From Ornithodoros turicata (Eukaryota > Arthropoda > Arachnida > Ixodida > Argasidae): a stretch of 64,000 nt of DNA. The notes beneath the pieces were generated by a model, which was not told the DNA's origin, made no database searches, and saw only the letters and a list, made by a program, of their open reading frames with translations. Positions within the stretch are counted from its first letter, which is position 1. Each line of letters begins with the position of its first letter. Positions 11,567 to 24,040 of the stretch are shown here, piece by piece. The stretch spans positions 1 through 64,000 of the forward strand of contig NC_088209.1 of NCBI RefSeq assembly GCF_037126465.1, written 5' to 3'. Both the position numbers and the translations under genes were made by a program.

Positions 11567-14500
11567 CGCGCGCTTCGCGGTTCGGGCGCACTGTTTTATC
11601 ACTTAAACAGCAACAGAGCTGACATCGTAGTACCCTCGCGATAAATCTTTTATTCCAGCGCCTGCAGAATGTATTCAGAAAAGGCTTCGGGTGTGTAAGG
11701 TCAGCCCAAGGCGTGTTGATGGGAGCGCGCTGCTCTGTTGGGTACCCAAGCTTGCAGCCAGCGATGCTGGAATGATTATTTGATTTGATTTTATTTGGAG
11801 TCATTATCGGCTCACCTATTTAGTGAAGACCTATGAACACGGTTTGGTTTAAAAATGATGAGAGCTACAGTGTGTAGCGAATGATGTTCACATTTACGCG
11901 TCTGTATAATGATCGCTGCGTAGAAGCACGGCACCGTTTTCTTCGTAGCGAACATGCATTCCTTTCTTTCTTTATTGGTTCGCGCCGGCCGAGTGGCGAT
12001 ATCCTATTACATCCGGAACGAGGACCGATTGTCTTGCGTAAGCATACATGTCTGTACCGTCTTTTGGCGATGGTAGGATAATTATTGACCTGATAAATAA
12101 TATGGATTTATGTGGTTGTGAAAATAGACTTTGTGTTTGTGAGTGTGAAAATGTTAGTGTGTGTGCGCGCGCGCACGCGCTGGGACCCCACTTGACAAGT
12201 AAGTGTTTGCCTTTTCGTGTGACACGAGTGATACATTTATGTACTATTGCGTGAAATAGTGGTTTAAAAAATAAGAGCAGTCGCGTTTGCATTGCTATCT
12301 GTAGGATAGGACGAGCGTTTTTGATGGAATTGCCTCGCGAACCTGGCGAAGTCTTTGTTTTGGGCAGGGTATTTTATGAGTGCCCGACGCCGGTCCTGCT
12401 GTTGTTTGTTTGTTTGTTAGTATGTATCTGTCACGTTCGTAGCGCTGTTCAAGTGCTAGCCGCGTAGCGATACGCGGTGATTCTCCGATTATTCCTGAGC
12501 GGTACCGACTTAAGCCTTTTCCCTGCTCACTTAAGGAAATTTGTGTATCCCTGTCCTGTGACACAAATGCGTGTAATTTTTCGCGGTTCTTTTCTTCTGT
12601 CACTGTTTTTACTCAGAATGTAGGTGAGGGGGGAAAAAGTCAGCATCCAGGTAGAGCAGGAGAAAGCCGCTCGGCAGAGGAGAGTTCATGAGAATGGAAT
12701 TTGTTTGTTTTTTGTTATATATCGTTGAGTGTCAGTATTCACTAGAGGTGTGCGAATATTCGAACTTTCGAATATTGTTTGAATATTGTTGATATTCGAA
12801 CCCTATTCGTATTCGAAAATTTGATAATCGAGAAATTCGAATATTCGAAAATTTAGAATAATGGAGCACAAGCGCCAGCATTCCCGCTAAAATGAATAGA
12901 ATTCCAGGTATTGGGATTAATCTTGCGAAAATTCCACGTTTGGCACGTCCTTAGCGCGATTTCCAATTGGAATCGGACTTCATGTGCATCCAGCAAAACC
13001 GCAAATTGGCTTCACAGCATGCTTCCGCACATTGCGTGCAGCCAACTTTAAGGCACAACGTCTGGAAGGCTACCTAGCCGATTTGATTTTTTTTTTATGT
13101 GTGCTTTCGTTATTTTTTAAAAGATAATACAGACTCGAAGAAGTGTTTGTTTGTTTGTTAGTATGTGTCTGTCACCTTCGTAGCGCTGTTCAGGCTTTAT
13201 TTTCTTTGCAAAAATTCAGACTTTATGGTATTAAGCTGTTCGAGTAGAAGTGACTTTCCGTGCTCGCTTAAGATAGATTGTGTATCCCTGTCCTGTGGTT
13301 TCTTCACGCAGGGCCAATGCAAATGAGTATATAGCATTATGCAATAATTATCTGATCGGAGAAATGGGTGTCTTTGTCACAGTTTATTAGCGTGTGCGTT
13401 GTTATTTTATTTATTTTTTTCTCTTATAGCTATGCGAGCAAAAGTGCGTGTAATATTTCGCTGCTCTTTTCTTATTTTCTCTACTTTTTATGTAGAAGAA
13501 AGCCTCCTACGTAAAAGCTGAATAGTGTTCTACCAGTGGAAGTGGGGTTGTTTGTTTGATTTTGTTCGATATCTTAACGAAGTAAGCAGAGCTTAATTTT
13601 GCAGGTTTTTGAGCAGAAATGCTGGTATCTGAGCACGGAGTACAAATTTCTATATTTCTCTGCTCCCTAAGAAAATTTGTACGTCGTCTTCCAAGCAGAC
13701 CGCGTTTAGTTTACGCAAAATATAAAAATGAAGTTGTGTATGCTCTATGATGATCCGCCGCAGGCTTAGGCCTTTTCCCCGATGAGCAGTGTTTTGTATG
13801 CGATGTCGCATGTCTGGACTTGTTCAGTGTTGCAATTTTTACCCTTCGTTAATATCTTGTTGTTGCCGTCGTCTTGTGTTGGACGTTGAGCTTCGTAGCG
13901 ATGTGCGGTAACGCTACGATTATTCCTGAGCGCTCCGTGTGTTTAATGCGTTGTCCTCTGTGCGTGCATGCGTGTGCTTTTTTTTTCTTCTGATTTGTGA
14001 CGTCATCGTGGCATGTCTGGACTTGTTTAGCAGTGTTGCAGTTCTTCCCGCTGCTAGTATCTTGTTGCTGTCATGTTGTGCTAGCCGCGTGGCGATGTGT
14101 GGTGACCTGAGGTCTTCAGCCTTTTCCCTGCTCACCTAAGGAAATTTGTGTATCCCTGTCCTGTGCTTTCTTTACGCAAGGACAATGCGTCTGTGTATGT
14201 GGCACTATCAGATACCAGACATGAGTGTCTTTTTCTTGGTTTATTGGCATATGCTTCAGGTTTTTTAAGTCAAGCAAATGTGCGTGTAATATTTCGCTGC
14301 TCTTTTCTTATTTGCTTTACTTTTTATGTAGAAGAAAGCCTCCTGCGTAAAAGCTGAATAGTGTTCTACCAGTGGAAGTGGAGTTGTTTGTTTGATTTTG
14401 TTCGATATCTTGACGAAGTAAGCAGTGTTTAATTTTGCAGGTTTTTGAGCAGAAATGCTGGTATCTGAGCACGGAGTAGAAATATTTCTCTGCTCCTTAA

Positions 14501-17395
14501 GAAAATTTGTACGTCGTTTTCCAAGCAGACCGCGTTTAGTTTACGCAAAATAGAAAAAATGAAGTTGTGTACGCTCTATGATGATCCGCCGCAGGCTTAG
14601 GCCTTTTCCCCGATGAGCAGTGTTTTGTATGCGATGTCGCATGTCTGCACTTGTTCGGTAGTGTTGCAATTTTTACCCTTCGCTAATATCTTGTTGGTGT
14701 CGTCTTGTGTTAGACGTTTAGCTTCGTAGCGATGTGCGGTGACGCTACGATTATTCCTGAGCGCTCCGTGTGTTTAATGCGTTGTCCTCTGTGCGTGCGT
14801 GTGCTTTTTTTTCTTTTTGTTTTTTTTTTCTTCCTGATTTGTGACGCCATCGTGGCATGTCTGGACTTGTTTAGCAGTGTAGCAGTTCTTCCCGCTATAG
14901 TATCTTGTTGGTGTCATGTTGTGCTAGCCGCGTGGCGATGTGTCGTGACCTGTGGTCTTAAGCCTTTTCCCTGCTCACCTAAGGAAATTTGTGTATCCGT
15001 GTCCTGTGCTTTCTTTGCGACAATGCGTCTGTGTATGTGGCACTATCAGATACCAGACATGAGTGCCTTTTTCTTGGTTTATTGGCATATGCTTCAGGTC
15101 GAGCACAAGCGCGCGCAATTTTTCGCTGCTCTCTTCTTCAAATCACCGATTTTACGCAGAAGAAAGTCGCATGGTGCAGCTGAGAAGAGGGTTTCTCTGA
15201 TTGTTTGTTTGATTTTGTTGGGTGTTCGATATGTTGAGGAAGTCAGCTGTTAAAGGTATCCGTGAAGAAATGCTTGCATCTGAGCGCAGGATAGGAATTC
15301 CTGAAGCACGGCACCCTCTGTGTAAATTAATTATTTTGGATATGAGTCTGCTTCCCTGCATGACAAGGCTGAAATGGGAAGAGAGAAAAAATTGGAGCGC
15401 TTCATTAGTAGCGATCCAAGTAATAGGGCAATTATAGTTTCCATAGAAAGTTGGGCTCCTAAAATTATAGTTTAGTTGTAGTTTTTCTAAACTGCAATGC
15501 AATAATCATTAATATAGTATAGGAATGCCATCGTGTTCCCGTAAAGGCGTTCTGTCTTGTGCTTTCGCGCCTTTTTGCTCGCAATGCGCGAATGGAACTT
15601 TGCCCACCCGGCTTCCGCGCCTTTTTTGCTCGCAGGTGTAGCCTCAGACAACGAATGTATGAGCATAGAAAGGGTCATGTATTACATAAGCCTGGAGGTG
15701 ATGTTGAGTGGTCTCACTTATTATTTTAAAAGAGCAGTGGCAGTTTACTGTAATTCTAATGACCATGATGAGCCTTTGGGGTGAAAATCGTTAATATGCG
15801 GGGTGCTTTTTGTTGAATTTTAATGAGAGAATCAATGTCATTAAGAGTAGGACAAAGGAAATAATCTTGCGATTCAATAAATAATAGGAGTCTTTGCCGG
15901 TGTCTTCTTCTTCAGACAGGATGTGATGACGTCACGCAGTCTGTAGCAATGCATTGACCGTTACTGGAAAAAAGTGTGGCAATAGAAAAATAGTGTGTAT
16001 TGTCCTGGGCAGATTTATGATGAGCACTGTTTTTGAATAAGAAGAAATAGTTTGATGCTGGTTTCCTTCTTTGTTTCTTTTCGCTTTTTCCCCCCTTGTC
16101 TGACAAACATGTGCTGACATGCCTGGGCTTGTTCTGACATGCTTTCCTTCTGCATGTAGTTTTTTTCCTTTTGTACAAGGCATATTCTTGACGATAGTGC
16201 TGCCTTGAATGGGAGTAGAGCAGTTCTTAATAATTTTGCGATTCATTTAGTTCAGAGAGTAACCGCGAGGGGGACAGGTGTGTGACTTTATGTCTTGCTG
16301 AACCTTTTTTTTTTCCTGTACAGTAAGACTTTGGGAATGAAATGCTACAATCTCATCTTGTCTATGGTGTTTTTCTCCAATAGTTCCCTACGCAATCATT
16401 ATAGTAGAATAAAGGAAATAATCTAGGGATAGTGATTCAATAAATAACAGGTGCCCTGTCTAGAGCGTACGCGTCCTTGAGCCACGCACCTGCATGATGA
16501 CCGCATACCGAGAGACTATTGTTTCAGGTTGACCTTGTCTAGAGGAGCATTAGTGGAAAAGAACTGTGTAGCCCTGAGACAATAGGATGATGTCTGGACC
16601 AATGAGACTGGCCTGCAGGGGACGCAAGGATTCACTTCTCTCTTGGACACTGGTGGATGTAGACACGGTAATTATGATCCTGGCAATTGCGTTGATCGTC
16701 AGTAGAAGAGCGTAGCTTAGGTGGGGTTCTGTCTGCCTCTGATGGGGTGCGGATGTGTGGTTCGTCACTGGTGAATGGTGTTCGACGATGCAGGTGGATT
16801 TTGTGACGAGCGGATTTACAATGAGGGAATGTAGTGTACGTGTCCGATGATAGTGAGCGTCTTTTCACTCTGTTCAAGTGTTCGTTTTCCTCTGTTGCCC
16901 AACAGTCGTGCGAATTTGTCCTGACGTGTCCTGACATGCCCCGATATGCATGGTTTCCTTTGTTAACGCTTTGTATTTTGTCTTTTTTGACAAGGAACAT
17001 TGTCGTCTTGACGATAGTGCTGCCCTGAGTTCTGCGCGCGTTGGTTTGTTGAGTGCCTAGTCCTCTTATTAGCCGTTGATGGGGTTACATGTTGGGATAT
17101 TTTGTTCTTTTGCAAGTCTCATTTAGTAAGACTTTGGAATTCCTACGATCAGCTTTCATGCATGGTGCTCTTCTGCAATAGTTTCCTATGCAATCGTTAT
17201 AGAAGAATAAAGGAAATAACCTTGGGATAGTGATTCAATAAATAATAGGTCCCCTGTCTAGAGCGCACGCGTCCTTGAGCCACGCAGGTGCATGAGGACG
17301 TCATACCGTGGCTTCACTGCAGATTGACCTTGTCTAGAGGAGCATTAGTGGAAAAAAAACAGTGTAGCCCTGAGACAATAGGATGATGTCTGGAC

Positions 17396-18230
17396 CAATG
17401 AGAACGGCCAGCAGGGGGCGCAGGAATGCTCTTCTCTCTTAGCCTCTCGCAGGTGGCGGTAGGAGCGCGCGCATGCGTAGCACCCGTAGAGTGGCGCTTA
17501 CGTCAGTCCACCTCTGGCTCTTGTTGGGAGAAGACGTGCGGTCGTTCGCTCCGTCGTCACTTGATCCCTGGCTGTCGACGAGAGCGGACGCTCCGTCGCA
17601 GCGGGGAAAAAGGTGAGTGATTTACCGATGTTTGCGCGTTGTTTTACCGTGCTCGTGTTAAGCCTTTTCTCGCATGTTTAGACTTGTTTAGCGGTGTCCA
17701 AGCCTGTTGACGCACGTTTGCCATCGTGTGGTTCCCGCCTTGTGTTAGCCGCGAAGTGTTGTGACGCTGTGGTTAGGCCTAGTCGATTGCCTTAAGCCTT
17801 TTCCCCCATTGTGTAGTGTTTAACTTGTTTAGCGGTGTCCAAGCCTGTTGACGCACGTTTACCATCGTGTGGTTCCCGCCTTGTGTTAGCCGCGAAGTGT
17901 TGTGACGCTGTGGTTAGGCCTAGTCGATTGCCTTAAGCCTTTTCCCCCATTGTGTAGTGTTTTCTCCGTGCTGTTTAGCAGTAGCGGTTAGGCCTTTTCC
18001 CCGCGCTCTGGCATGGTTAGACTTGTCGAGCAGTGTTGCCATTTTTACGTGTCGCTAGTACTTTCTTGTTCTCTGTGTTTCTCGTATAGAGCTACGATGC
18101 TGGCGCCATCTGGTGTGATGCCTTGGAACTAGCGTGCCACCTGCCTCTGCAACCGTCGTGCTCCAGTCGCCCCGGCGTGATTTCTTCAAGATGGCGTCGT
18201 TGATTTTCAAATAAATCATTTCCTACTGTC
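17396..18230 (+). ncRNA. Putative outward spliced non-coding transcript (right)
   Basis: A compact set of RNA polymerase II-type signals faces the right end. In order: CCAAT at 17396, a CTCF-like motif (17408-17421), a CpG-rich leader with the CRE-like word TTACGTCA, a strong donor AAAAAG/GTGAGT (17613-17618), an intron of about 475 bp with the 141-bp duplication, a pyrimidine tract and acceptor TCGTATAG (AG at 18088-18089), and a last exon with AAGATGGCG and AATAAA (18210-18215). The predicted exons do not encode a recognisable protein. The same layout is mirrored in the left arm. The signals are seen; expression and splicing are inference. Confidence 0.38.
17408..17421 (+). promoter_or_regulatory. 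CTCF-like motif (right arm)
   Basis: CCAGCAGGGGGCGC matches the animal CTCF core consensus at every position. A weaker relative, CCTGCAGGGGACGC near 16612, sits in the internal repeat copy and has lost key bases. Confidence 0.5.
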
Positions 18231-18262
18231 TGCTTCCTTTCTATCTAGTTTTTTATTTCCTA

Positions 18263-18434
18263 CAACCCGAGTTTTACATAGAAAATCCACGACAAGTATT
18301 GCACTGAGTCAGATTTTGCCAAATTTCAAAATTTTAAAAATTTAAATTTTTTAAAAATTTTAAAGTAATTTTAAAATAATTTAAAGTAAAATGTGCAATA
18401 CTTGCCGTGGATTTTCTGTGTAAATCTTGGGTTG
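18263..18434. repeat. Terminal sub-hairpin, right end
   Basis: Mirror of the left terminal hairpin: CAACCCGAG... (from 18263) pairs with ...CTTGGGTTG (to 18434) around an A+T-rich loop. Confidence 0.85.
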
Positions 18435-18447
18435 TTACATTACTACT

Positions 18448-21400
18448 CACGCGAACTTAGTCCGCACATACAAAATAAAAATGATGACCTATAATTTGAA
18501 AATAATGCCATATGTCGAAAGCATAAACATGCAAAGTTCCTCAGGCACCCACTGTTGCACGAAATACCGCATACACGCGAGTTTAGTCCGCACGTACAAA
18601 ATAAACATAATCACCTATAATTTGAAAATAATGGCTTATGTCGAAAGTGTAAACATGCAAAGTTCCTCAGGCACCCACTGTTGCACAAAATACCGCATAC
18701 ACGCGAGTTTAGTCCGCACGTACAAAATAAAAATGATGACCTATAATTTGAAAATAACGCCATATGTCGAAAGCATAAACATGCAAAGTTCCTCAGGCAC
18801 CCATTGTTGCACGAAGTACCCCATACACGCGAGTTTAGTCCGCACGTACAAACTAAAAATAATCACCTATAATTTGAAAATAATGCCGTATGTCGAAAGC
18901 ATAATCATGAAAGTTCCTCAGGCAGCGACTGTTTTGCGATATACCGGGTACACGCGAACTTAGTCCGCACGTAGAAAATAAAAATGATGACCTATAATTT
19001 GAAAATAATGCCATATGTAGAAAGCATAAACATGCAAAGTTCCTCAGGCACCCACTGTTGCACGAAATACCGCATACACGCGTGCTTAGTCCGCACGTAC
19101 AAAAAAAAGAATCACCTATAATTTGAAAATAATGGCTTATGTCGAAAGCATAAACATGCAAAGTTCCTTAGGCAGCCTCTGTTGTGGGAAATACCGCATA
19201 CACGCGTGTTTAATCAGCACGTACAAAATAAAAAGAATCACCTATATGTTGAAAATAACGCCACATGTCGAAAGCATACACATGCAAATTTCCTTAGGCA
19301 GCCTCTGTTGTGCGAAATACGGCATACACGCGTGTTTAGTCCGCACGTACAAAATAAAAACAACCACCTATAATTTGAAAATAATGCCTAAGTCGAAAGC
19401 ATAAACATGCAAAATTCCTGAGGCACCCACTGTTGCGCGAGATACCGCACACACACGTGTTTAGTCCGCACGTACGAAATAAAAAGAACCACCTATAATT
19501 TGAAAATAATGCCATATGTCGAAAGCACAAACATGCAAATTTCCTCAGGCAGCCACTGTTGAGCCAAATACCGCATACACGCGTGGTTAGTCCGCCACGT
19601 ACAAAATAAAAAGAATCACCTATAATTTGAAAATAATTCCTTATGTTGAAAGCATAAACAGGCAAAGTTCCTCAGGCACCCACTGTTGCACGAAATACCG
19701 CATACACGCGAGTTTAGTCTGCACGTACAAAATAAAAATAATCACCTATAATTTGAAAATAATGCCGTATGCCGAAAGCATAATCATGAAAGTTCCTCAG
19801 GCAGCGACTGTTTTGCGATATACCGGGTACACGCGAACTTAGTCCGCACGTACAAAATAAAAATGATGACCTATAATTTGAAAATAATGCCATATGTCGA
19901 AAGAATAAACATGCAAAGTTCCTCAGGCACCCACTGTTGCACGAAATACCGCATACACGCGAGTTTAGTCCGCACGTACAAAACAAAAATAATCACCTAT
20001 AATTTGAAAATAATGGCTTATGTCGAAAGTGTAAACATGCAAAGTTCCTCAGGCAGCCACTGTTGCGTGAAATACCGCATACACGCGTGTTTAGTCTGCA
20101 TGTACAAAATAAAAATATTCACCTATAATTTGAAAATAATGCCACATGTCGAAAGCATAATCCTGCAAAGTTCCTCAGCCAGCACCTGTTGCGCGAAATA
20201 CCGCATACACGCGAGTTTATTCTCCACGTACAAGGTAAAAAGAAGCACCTATACTTTGAAAATATTGCCATATGTGGAAGGCGTAAACATGCAAAGTTCC
20301 TCAGGCAGCCACTGTTGCGTAAAATACAGCATACACGCGTGTTTAGTCGGCACGTACAAAATAAAAATAATCACAAATAATTTGAAAATAATGCCATAAG
20401 TCGAAAGCATAAACATGCAAAGTTCCTCCGGCAGCCACTGTTGCGTGAAATACCGCATACACGGGTGTTGAGTCCGCACGTACAAAATAAAAATAATCAC
20501 AAATCATTTGAAAACAATGCCATAAGTCGAAAGCGTAAACATGCAAAGTTCTACAGGCAGCCACTCTTGCGTGAAATACCACATACACGCGTGTTTAGTC
20601 CACATGTACAAAATAAAAATAATCACGTATAATTTGAAAATAATGCCGTATGTCGAAAGCATAATCATGAAAGTTCCTCAGGCAGCGACTGTTTTGCGAT
20701 ATACCGGGTACACGCGAACTTAGTCCGCACGTACAAAATAAAAATGATTACCTATAATTTCAATATAATGCCATATGTCGAAAGCATAAACATGCAAAGT
20801 TCCTCAGGCACCCACTGTTGCACGAAATACCGCATACACGCGAGTTTAGTCCGCACGTACAAAATAAAAAGAATCACCTATAATTTGAAAATAATGCCAC
20901 ATGTCGAAAGTGTAATCATGCAAAGTTCCTCAGGCACCCACTGTTGCACGAAATACCGCATACACGCGAGTTTAGTCCACACGTACAAAATAAAAATAAT
21001 CACCTATAATTTGAAAATATTGCCATATGTCGAAAGCATAAACATGCACAGTTCCTCAAGCAGCCACTTTTCCGCGAAATACTGCATACACGCGTGCTTA
21101 GTCCGCACGTATAAAATAAAAAGAATCATCTATAATTTGAAAATAATGCCATATGTCGAAAGCATAAACATGCAAAGTTCCTCAGGCAGCCACTGTTTCG
21201 AGAAATACGGCATACACGCGTGTTTAGTCAGCACGTACAAAATAAAAAAGAATGACCCATAATTTGGAAATTATGCCATATATCGAAAACATAAACATGC
21301 ACAGTTCCTCAAGCAGCCACTGTTCCGCGAAATACCGCATACACGCGTGGTTAGTCCGCACGTACAAAATAAAAAGAATCACCTATAATTTGAAAATAAT

Positions 21401-23855
21401 GCCGTATGTCGAAAGCATAAACATGCAAAGTTCCTCAGACAGGCACTGTTGCGCGAAATACCGCCTACACGCGTGTTTAGTCCGCACGTACAAAATAAAA
21501 AGAATCACCTATAATTTGAAAATAATGCCATATGTCGAAAGCATAAACATGCAAAGTTCCTCAGGCAGGCACTGTTGCGCGAAATACCGCATACACGCAT
21601 GTTTAGTCCGCAGGTACAAAATAAAAAGAATCACCCATAATTTGAAAATAATGCCACATGTCGAAAGCATAAACATGCAAAGTTCGTTAGGCAGCCTCTG
21701 TTGTGCGAAATACCGCATACACGCGTGTTTAGTCCGCACGTACAAAATAAAAAGAATCACCTATATGTTGAAAATAATGCAATAAGTCGAAAGCAGAAAC
21801 ATGCAAAATTCCTGAGGCACCCACTGTTGCGCGAAATACCGCACACACACGTGTTTAGTCCGCACGCACGAAATAAAAAGAACCACCTATAATTTTAAAA
21901 TAATGCCATATGTCGAAAGCATAAACATGCAAATTTCCTCAGGCAGCCACTGTTGAGCCAAATACCGCATACACGAGTGTTTAGTCCGCACGTACAAAAT
22001 AAAAAGAATCACCTATAATTTGAAAATAATGCCTTATGTCGAAAGCATAAACATGAAAACTTCCTCTTGCAGCCACTGTTGCGCGAAATACAGCATACAC
22101 GTGTGTTTAGTCCGCACGTACAAAAAAAGAAAGAAAGAAAGAATCACCTATATGTTGAAAATAATGCCACATGTCGAAAGCATACACATGCAAAGTTCCT
22201 TAGGCAGCATCTGTTGTGCGAAATACCGCATACACTCGTGTTTAGTCCGCACCTACAAAATAAAAAGAACCACCTATCATATGAAAATAATGCCATAAGT
22301 CGAAAGCATAAACATGCAAAATTCCTGAGGCACCCACTGTTGCGCGAAATACCGCATACACGCGTGTTTAGTCCGCACCTACGAAATAAAAAGAAATACC
22401 TATATTTTGAAAATAATGCCATATGTCGAAAGCATAAACATGCAAATTTCCTCAGGCAGCCACTGTTGAGCCAAATACCGCATACATGCGTGTTTAGTCC
22501 GCACGTACAAAAAAAGAAAGAAAGAAAGAATCACCTATAATTTGAAAATAATGGCTTATGTCGAAAGCGTAAACATGCAAAGTTCTTCAGGCAGCCACTC
22601 TTGGGTGAAATACCACATACACGCGTGTTTAGTCCACACGTACAAAATAAAAACAATCACCTATAATTTGAAAATAATGCCATATGTCGAAAGCATAAAC
22701 ATGCAAAGTTACTCAGGCACCCACTGTTGCACGAAATACCGCATAAACGCGAGTTTAGTCCACACGTACAAAATAAAAACAATCACCTATAATTTGAAAA
22801 TATTGCCATATGTGGAAAGCGTAAACATGCAAAGTTCCTCAAGCAGCCACTGCTGCGCGAAATACAGCATACACGCGTGTTTAGAAACACGTACAAAAAA
22901 GAAAGAAAGAAAGAATCACCTATAATTTGAAAATAATGGCTTATGTCGAAAGCGTAAACATGCAAAGTTCCTCCGGCAGCCACTGTTGCGTGAAATACCG
23001 CATACACGCATGTTTAGTGCGCACGTACAAAATAAAAATAATCACAAATCATTTGAAAATAATGCCATATGTCGAAAGCGTAAACATGCAAAGTTCTTCA
23101 GGCAGCCACTCTTGCGTGAAATACCACATACACGCGTGTTTAGTCCGCATGTACAAAATAAAAATAATCACCTGTAATTTGAAAATAATGCCGTATGTCG
23201 AAAGCATAATCATGAAAGTTCCTCAGGCAGCGACTGTTTTGCGATATACCGGGTACATGCGAACTTAGTCCGCACGTACAAAATTAAAATGATGACCTAT
23301 AATTTGAAAATAATGCCATATGTCGAAAGCATAAACATGCAAAGTTCCTCAGGCACCCACTGTTGCACGAAATACCGCATAAACGCGAGTTTAGTCCGCA
23401 CGTACAAAATAAAAACAATCACCTATAATTTGAAAATATTGCCATATGTGGAAAGCGTAAACATGCAAAGTTCCTCAGGCAGCCACTGCTGCGCGAAATA
23501 CAGCATACACGCGTGTTTAGAAACACGTACAAAAAAAGAAAGAAAGAAAGAATCACCTATAATTTGAAAATAATGGCTTATGTCGAAAGCGTAAACATGC
23601 AAAGTTCCTCCGGCAGCCACTGTTGCGTGAAATACCGCATACACGCGTGTTTAGTCCGCACGTACAAAATAAAAATAATCACAAATCATTTGAAAATAAT
23701 GCCATATGTCGAAAGCGTAAACATGCAAAGTTCTTCAGGCAGCCACTCTTGCGTGAAATACCACATACACGCGTGTTTAGTCCGCATGTACAAAATAAAA
23801 ATAATCACGTATAATTTGAAAATAATGCCGTATGTCGAAAGCATAATCATGAAGA
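18448..23855. repeat. 126-bp tandem satellite, block 2a
   Basis: The satellite resumes at the second copy of CACGCG and completes the monomer interrupted at 4601. Subtypes include the GTTTTGCGATATACCGGGTAC monomer and monomers with an inserted GAAAGAAAGAAAG run (for example near 22118, 22510, 22899 and 23528). The block is split by the miniature LTR element at 23856. Confidence 0.97.
22660..23830. repeat. Pentameric higher-order repeat (~637 bp)
   Basis: A series of five monomers at about 22660-23190 recurs at about 23296-23830 with an offset of 636-637 bp and very few differences, including the same GAAA-bearing monomer and the same CTCTTGCGTGAAATACCACA variant. Confidence 0.75.
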
Positions 23856-24027
23856 TGTGGCGGCCCGTGTGTGATGACGAAGACGTGCCTCTGCTGCCAC
23901 GCGCTACGGCGCTGGCACGGCAGTTCTACCGGCACCGTCCTAGCGTGAGGCCACGCACATCATGCCCGCTGGGACATTCCATCATCGCCGGTCAGGACTC
24001 ATGTAGAGGGACACCACCTCCTCTACA
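23856..24027 (+). repeat. 5' LTR of miniature element
   Basis: 172 bp, TG...CA. It differs from the 3' copy only around 23957-23967 (CACGCACATCATGCCC versus CACGACCATCTGCCC). Confidence 0.88.
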
Positions 24028-24029
24028 TT

Positions 24030-24040
24030 TGGTGACCCGA
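24030..24040 (+). other. Primer-binding-site-like sequence
   Basis: TGGTGACCCGA two bases after the 5' LTR. The first nine bases match the type complementary to the 3' end of tRNA-Trp used by some gypsy-group elements; the match then decays. Confidence 0.6.

Larger units (their letters stand above)
4602..18447. mobile_element. Giant palindromic (foldback-like) element
   Basis: A 13,846-bp insertion in the satellite made of two near-identical inverted arms (4602-11481 and 11567-18447) around an 85-bp spacer. It begins AGTAGTAATGTAACAACCC and ends with the exact reverse complement, and is flanked by a 6-bp duplication. Flanking satellite is in the same orientation on both sides and one monomer is split exactly, so this is a real insertion. 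By eye the arms differ at only a few sites (for example near 6707, 10188, 10764 and 11186), well over 99% identity. No convincing protein-coding gene, transposase, polymerase or integrase is visible. Arms are built of internal tandem repeats. The 5'-AG terminus with a 6-bp duplication recalls Polinton/Maverick ends, and the architecture recalls foldback or Galileo elements; the family is unresolved and it is presumably non-autonomous. Confidence 0.9.
11567..18447 (-). repeat. Right arm of giant palindrome
   Basis: Reverse complement of the left arm with only scattered substitutions and one- or two-base indels. Mirror features are the ~830-bp array (about 12450-15293), the TTCGAA-rich stretch (about 12741-12866), the ~797-bp repeats (about 15810-17410), the 141-bp duplication (17681-17962), and the terminal hairpin. 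Confidence 0.93.

Noticed and set aside
11244..11606. 120-codon frames crossing the palindrome centre on both strands
   Set aside because: The same sequence is read on both strands because of the dyad; composition is that of the CpG-rich hinge and no domain is seen.
4602..18447. Sequencing artefact from a missed adapter
   Set aside because: Flanks are not inverted, there is a target duplication, and the arms carry substitutions.
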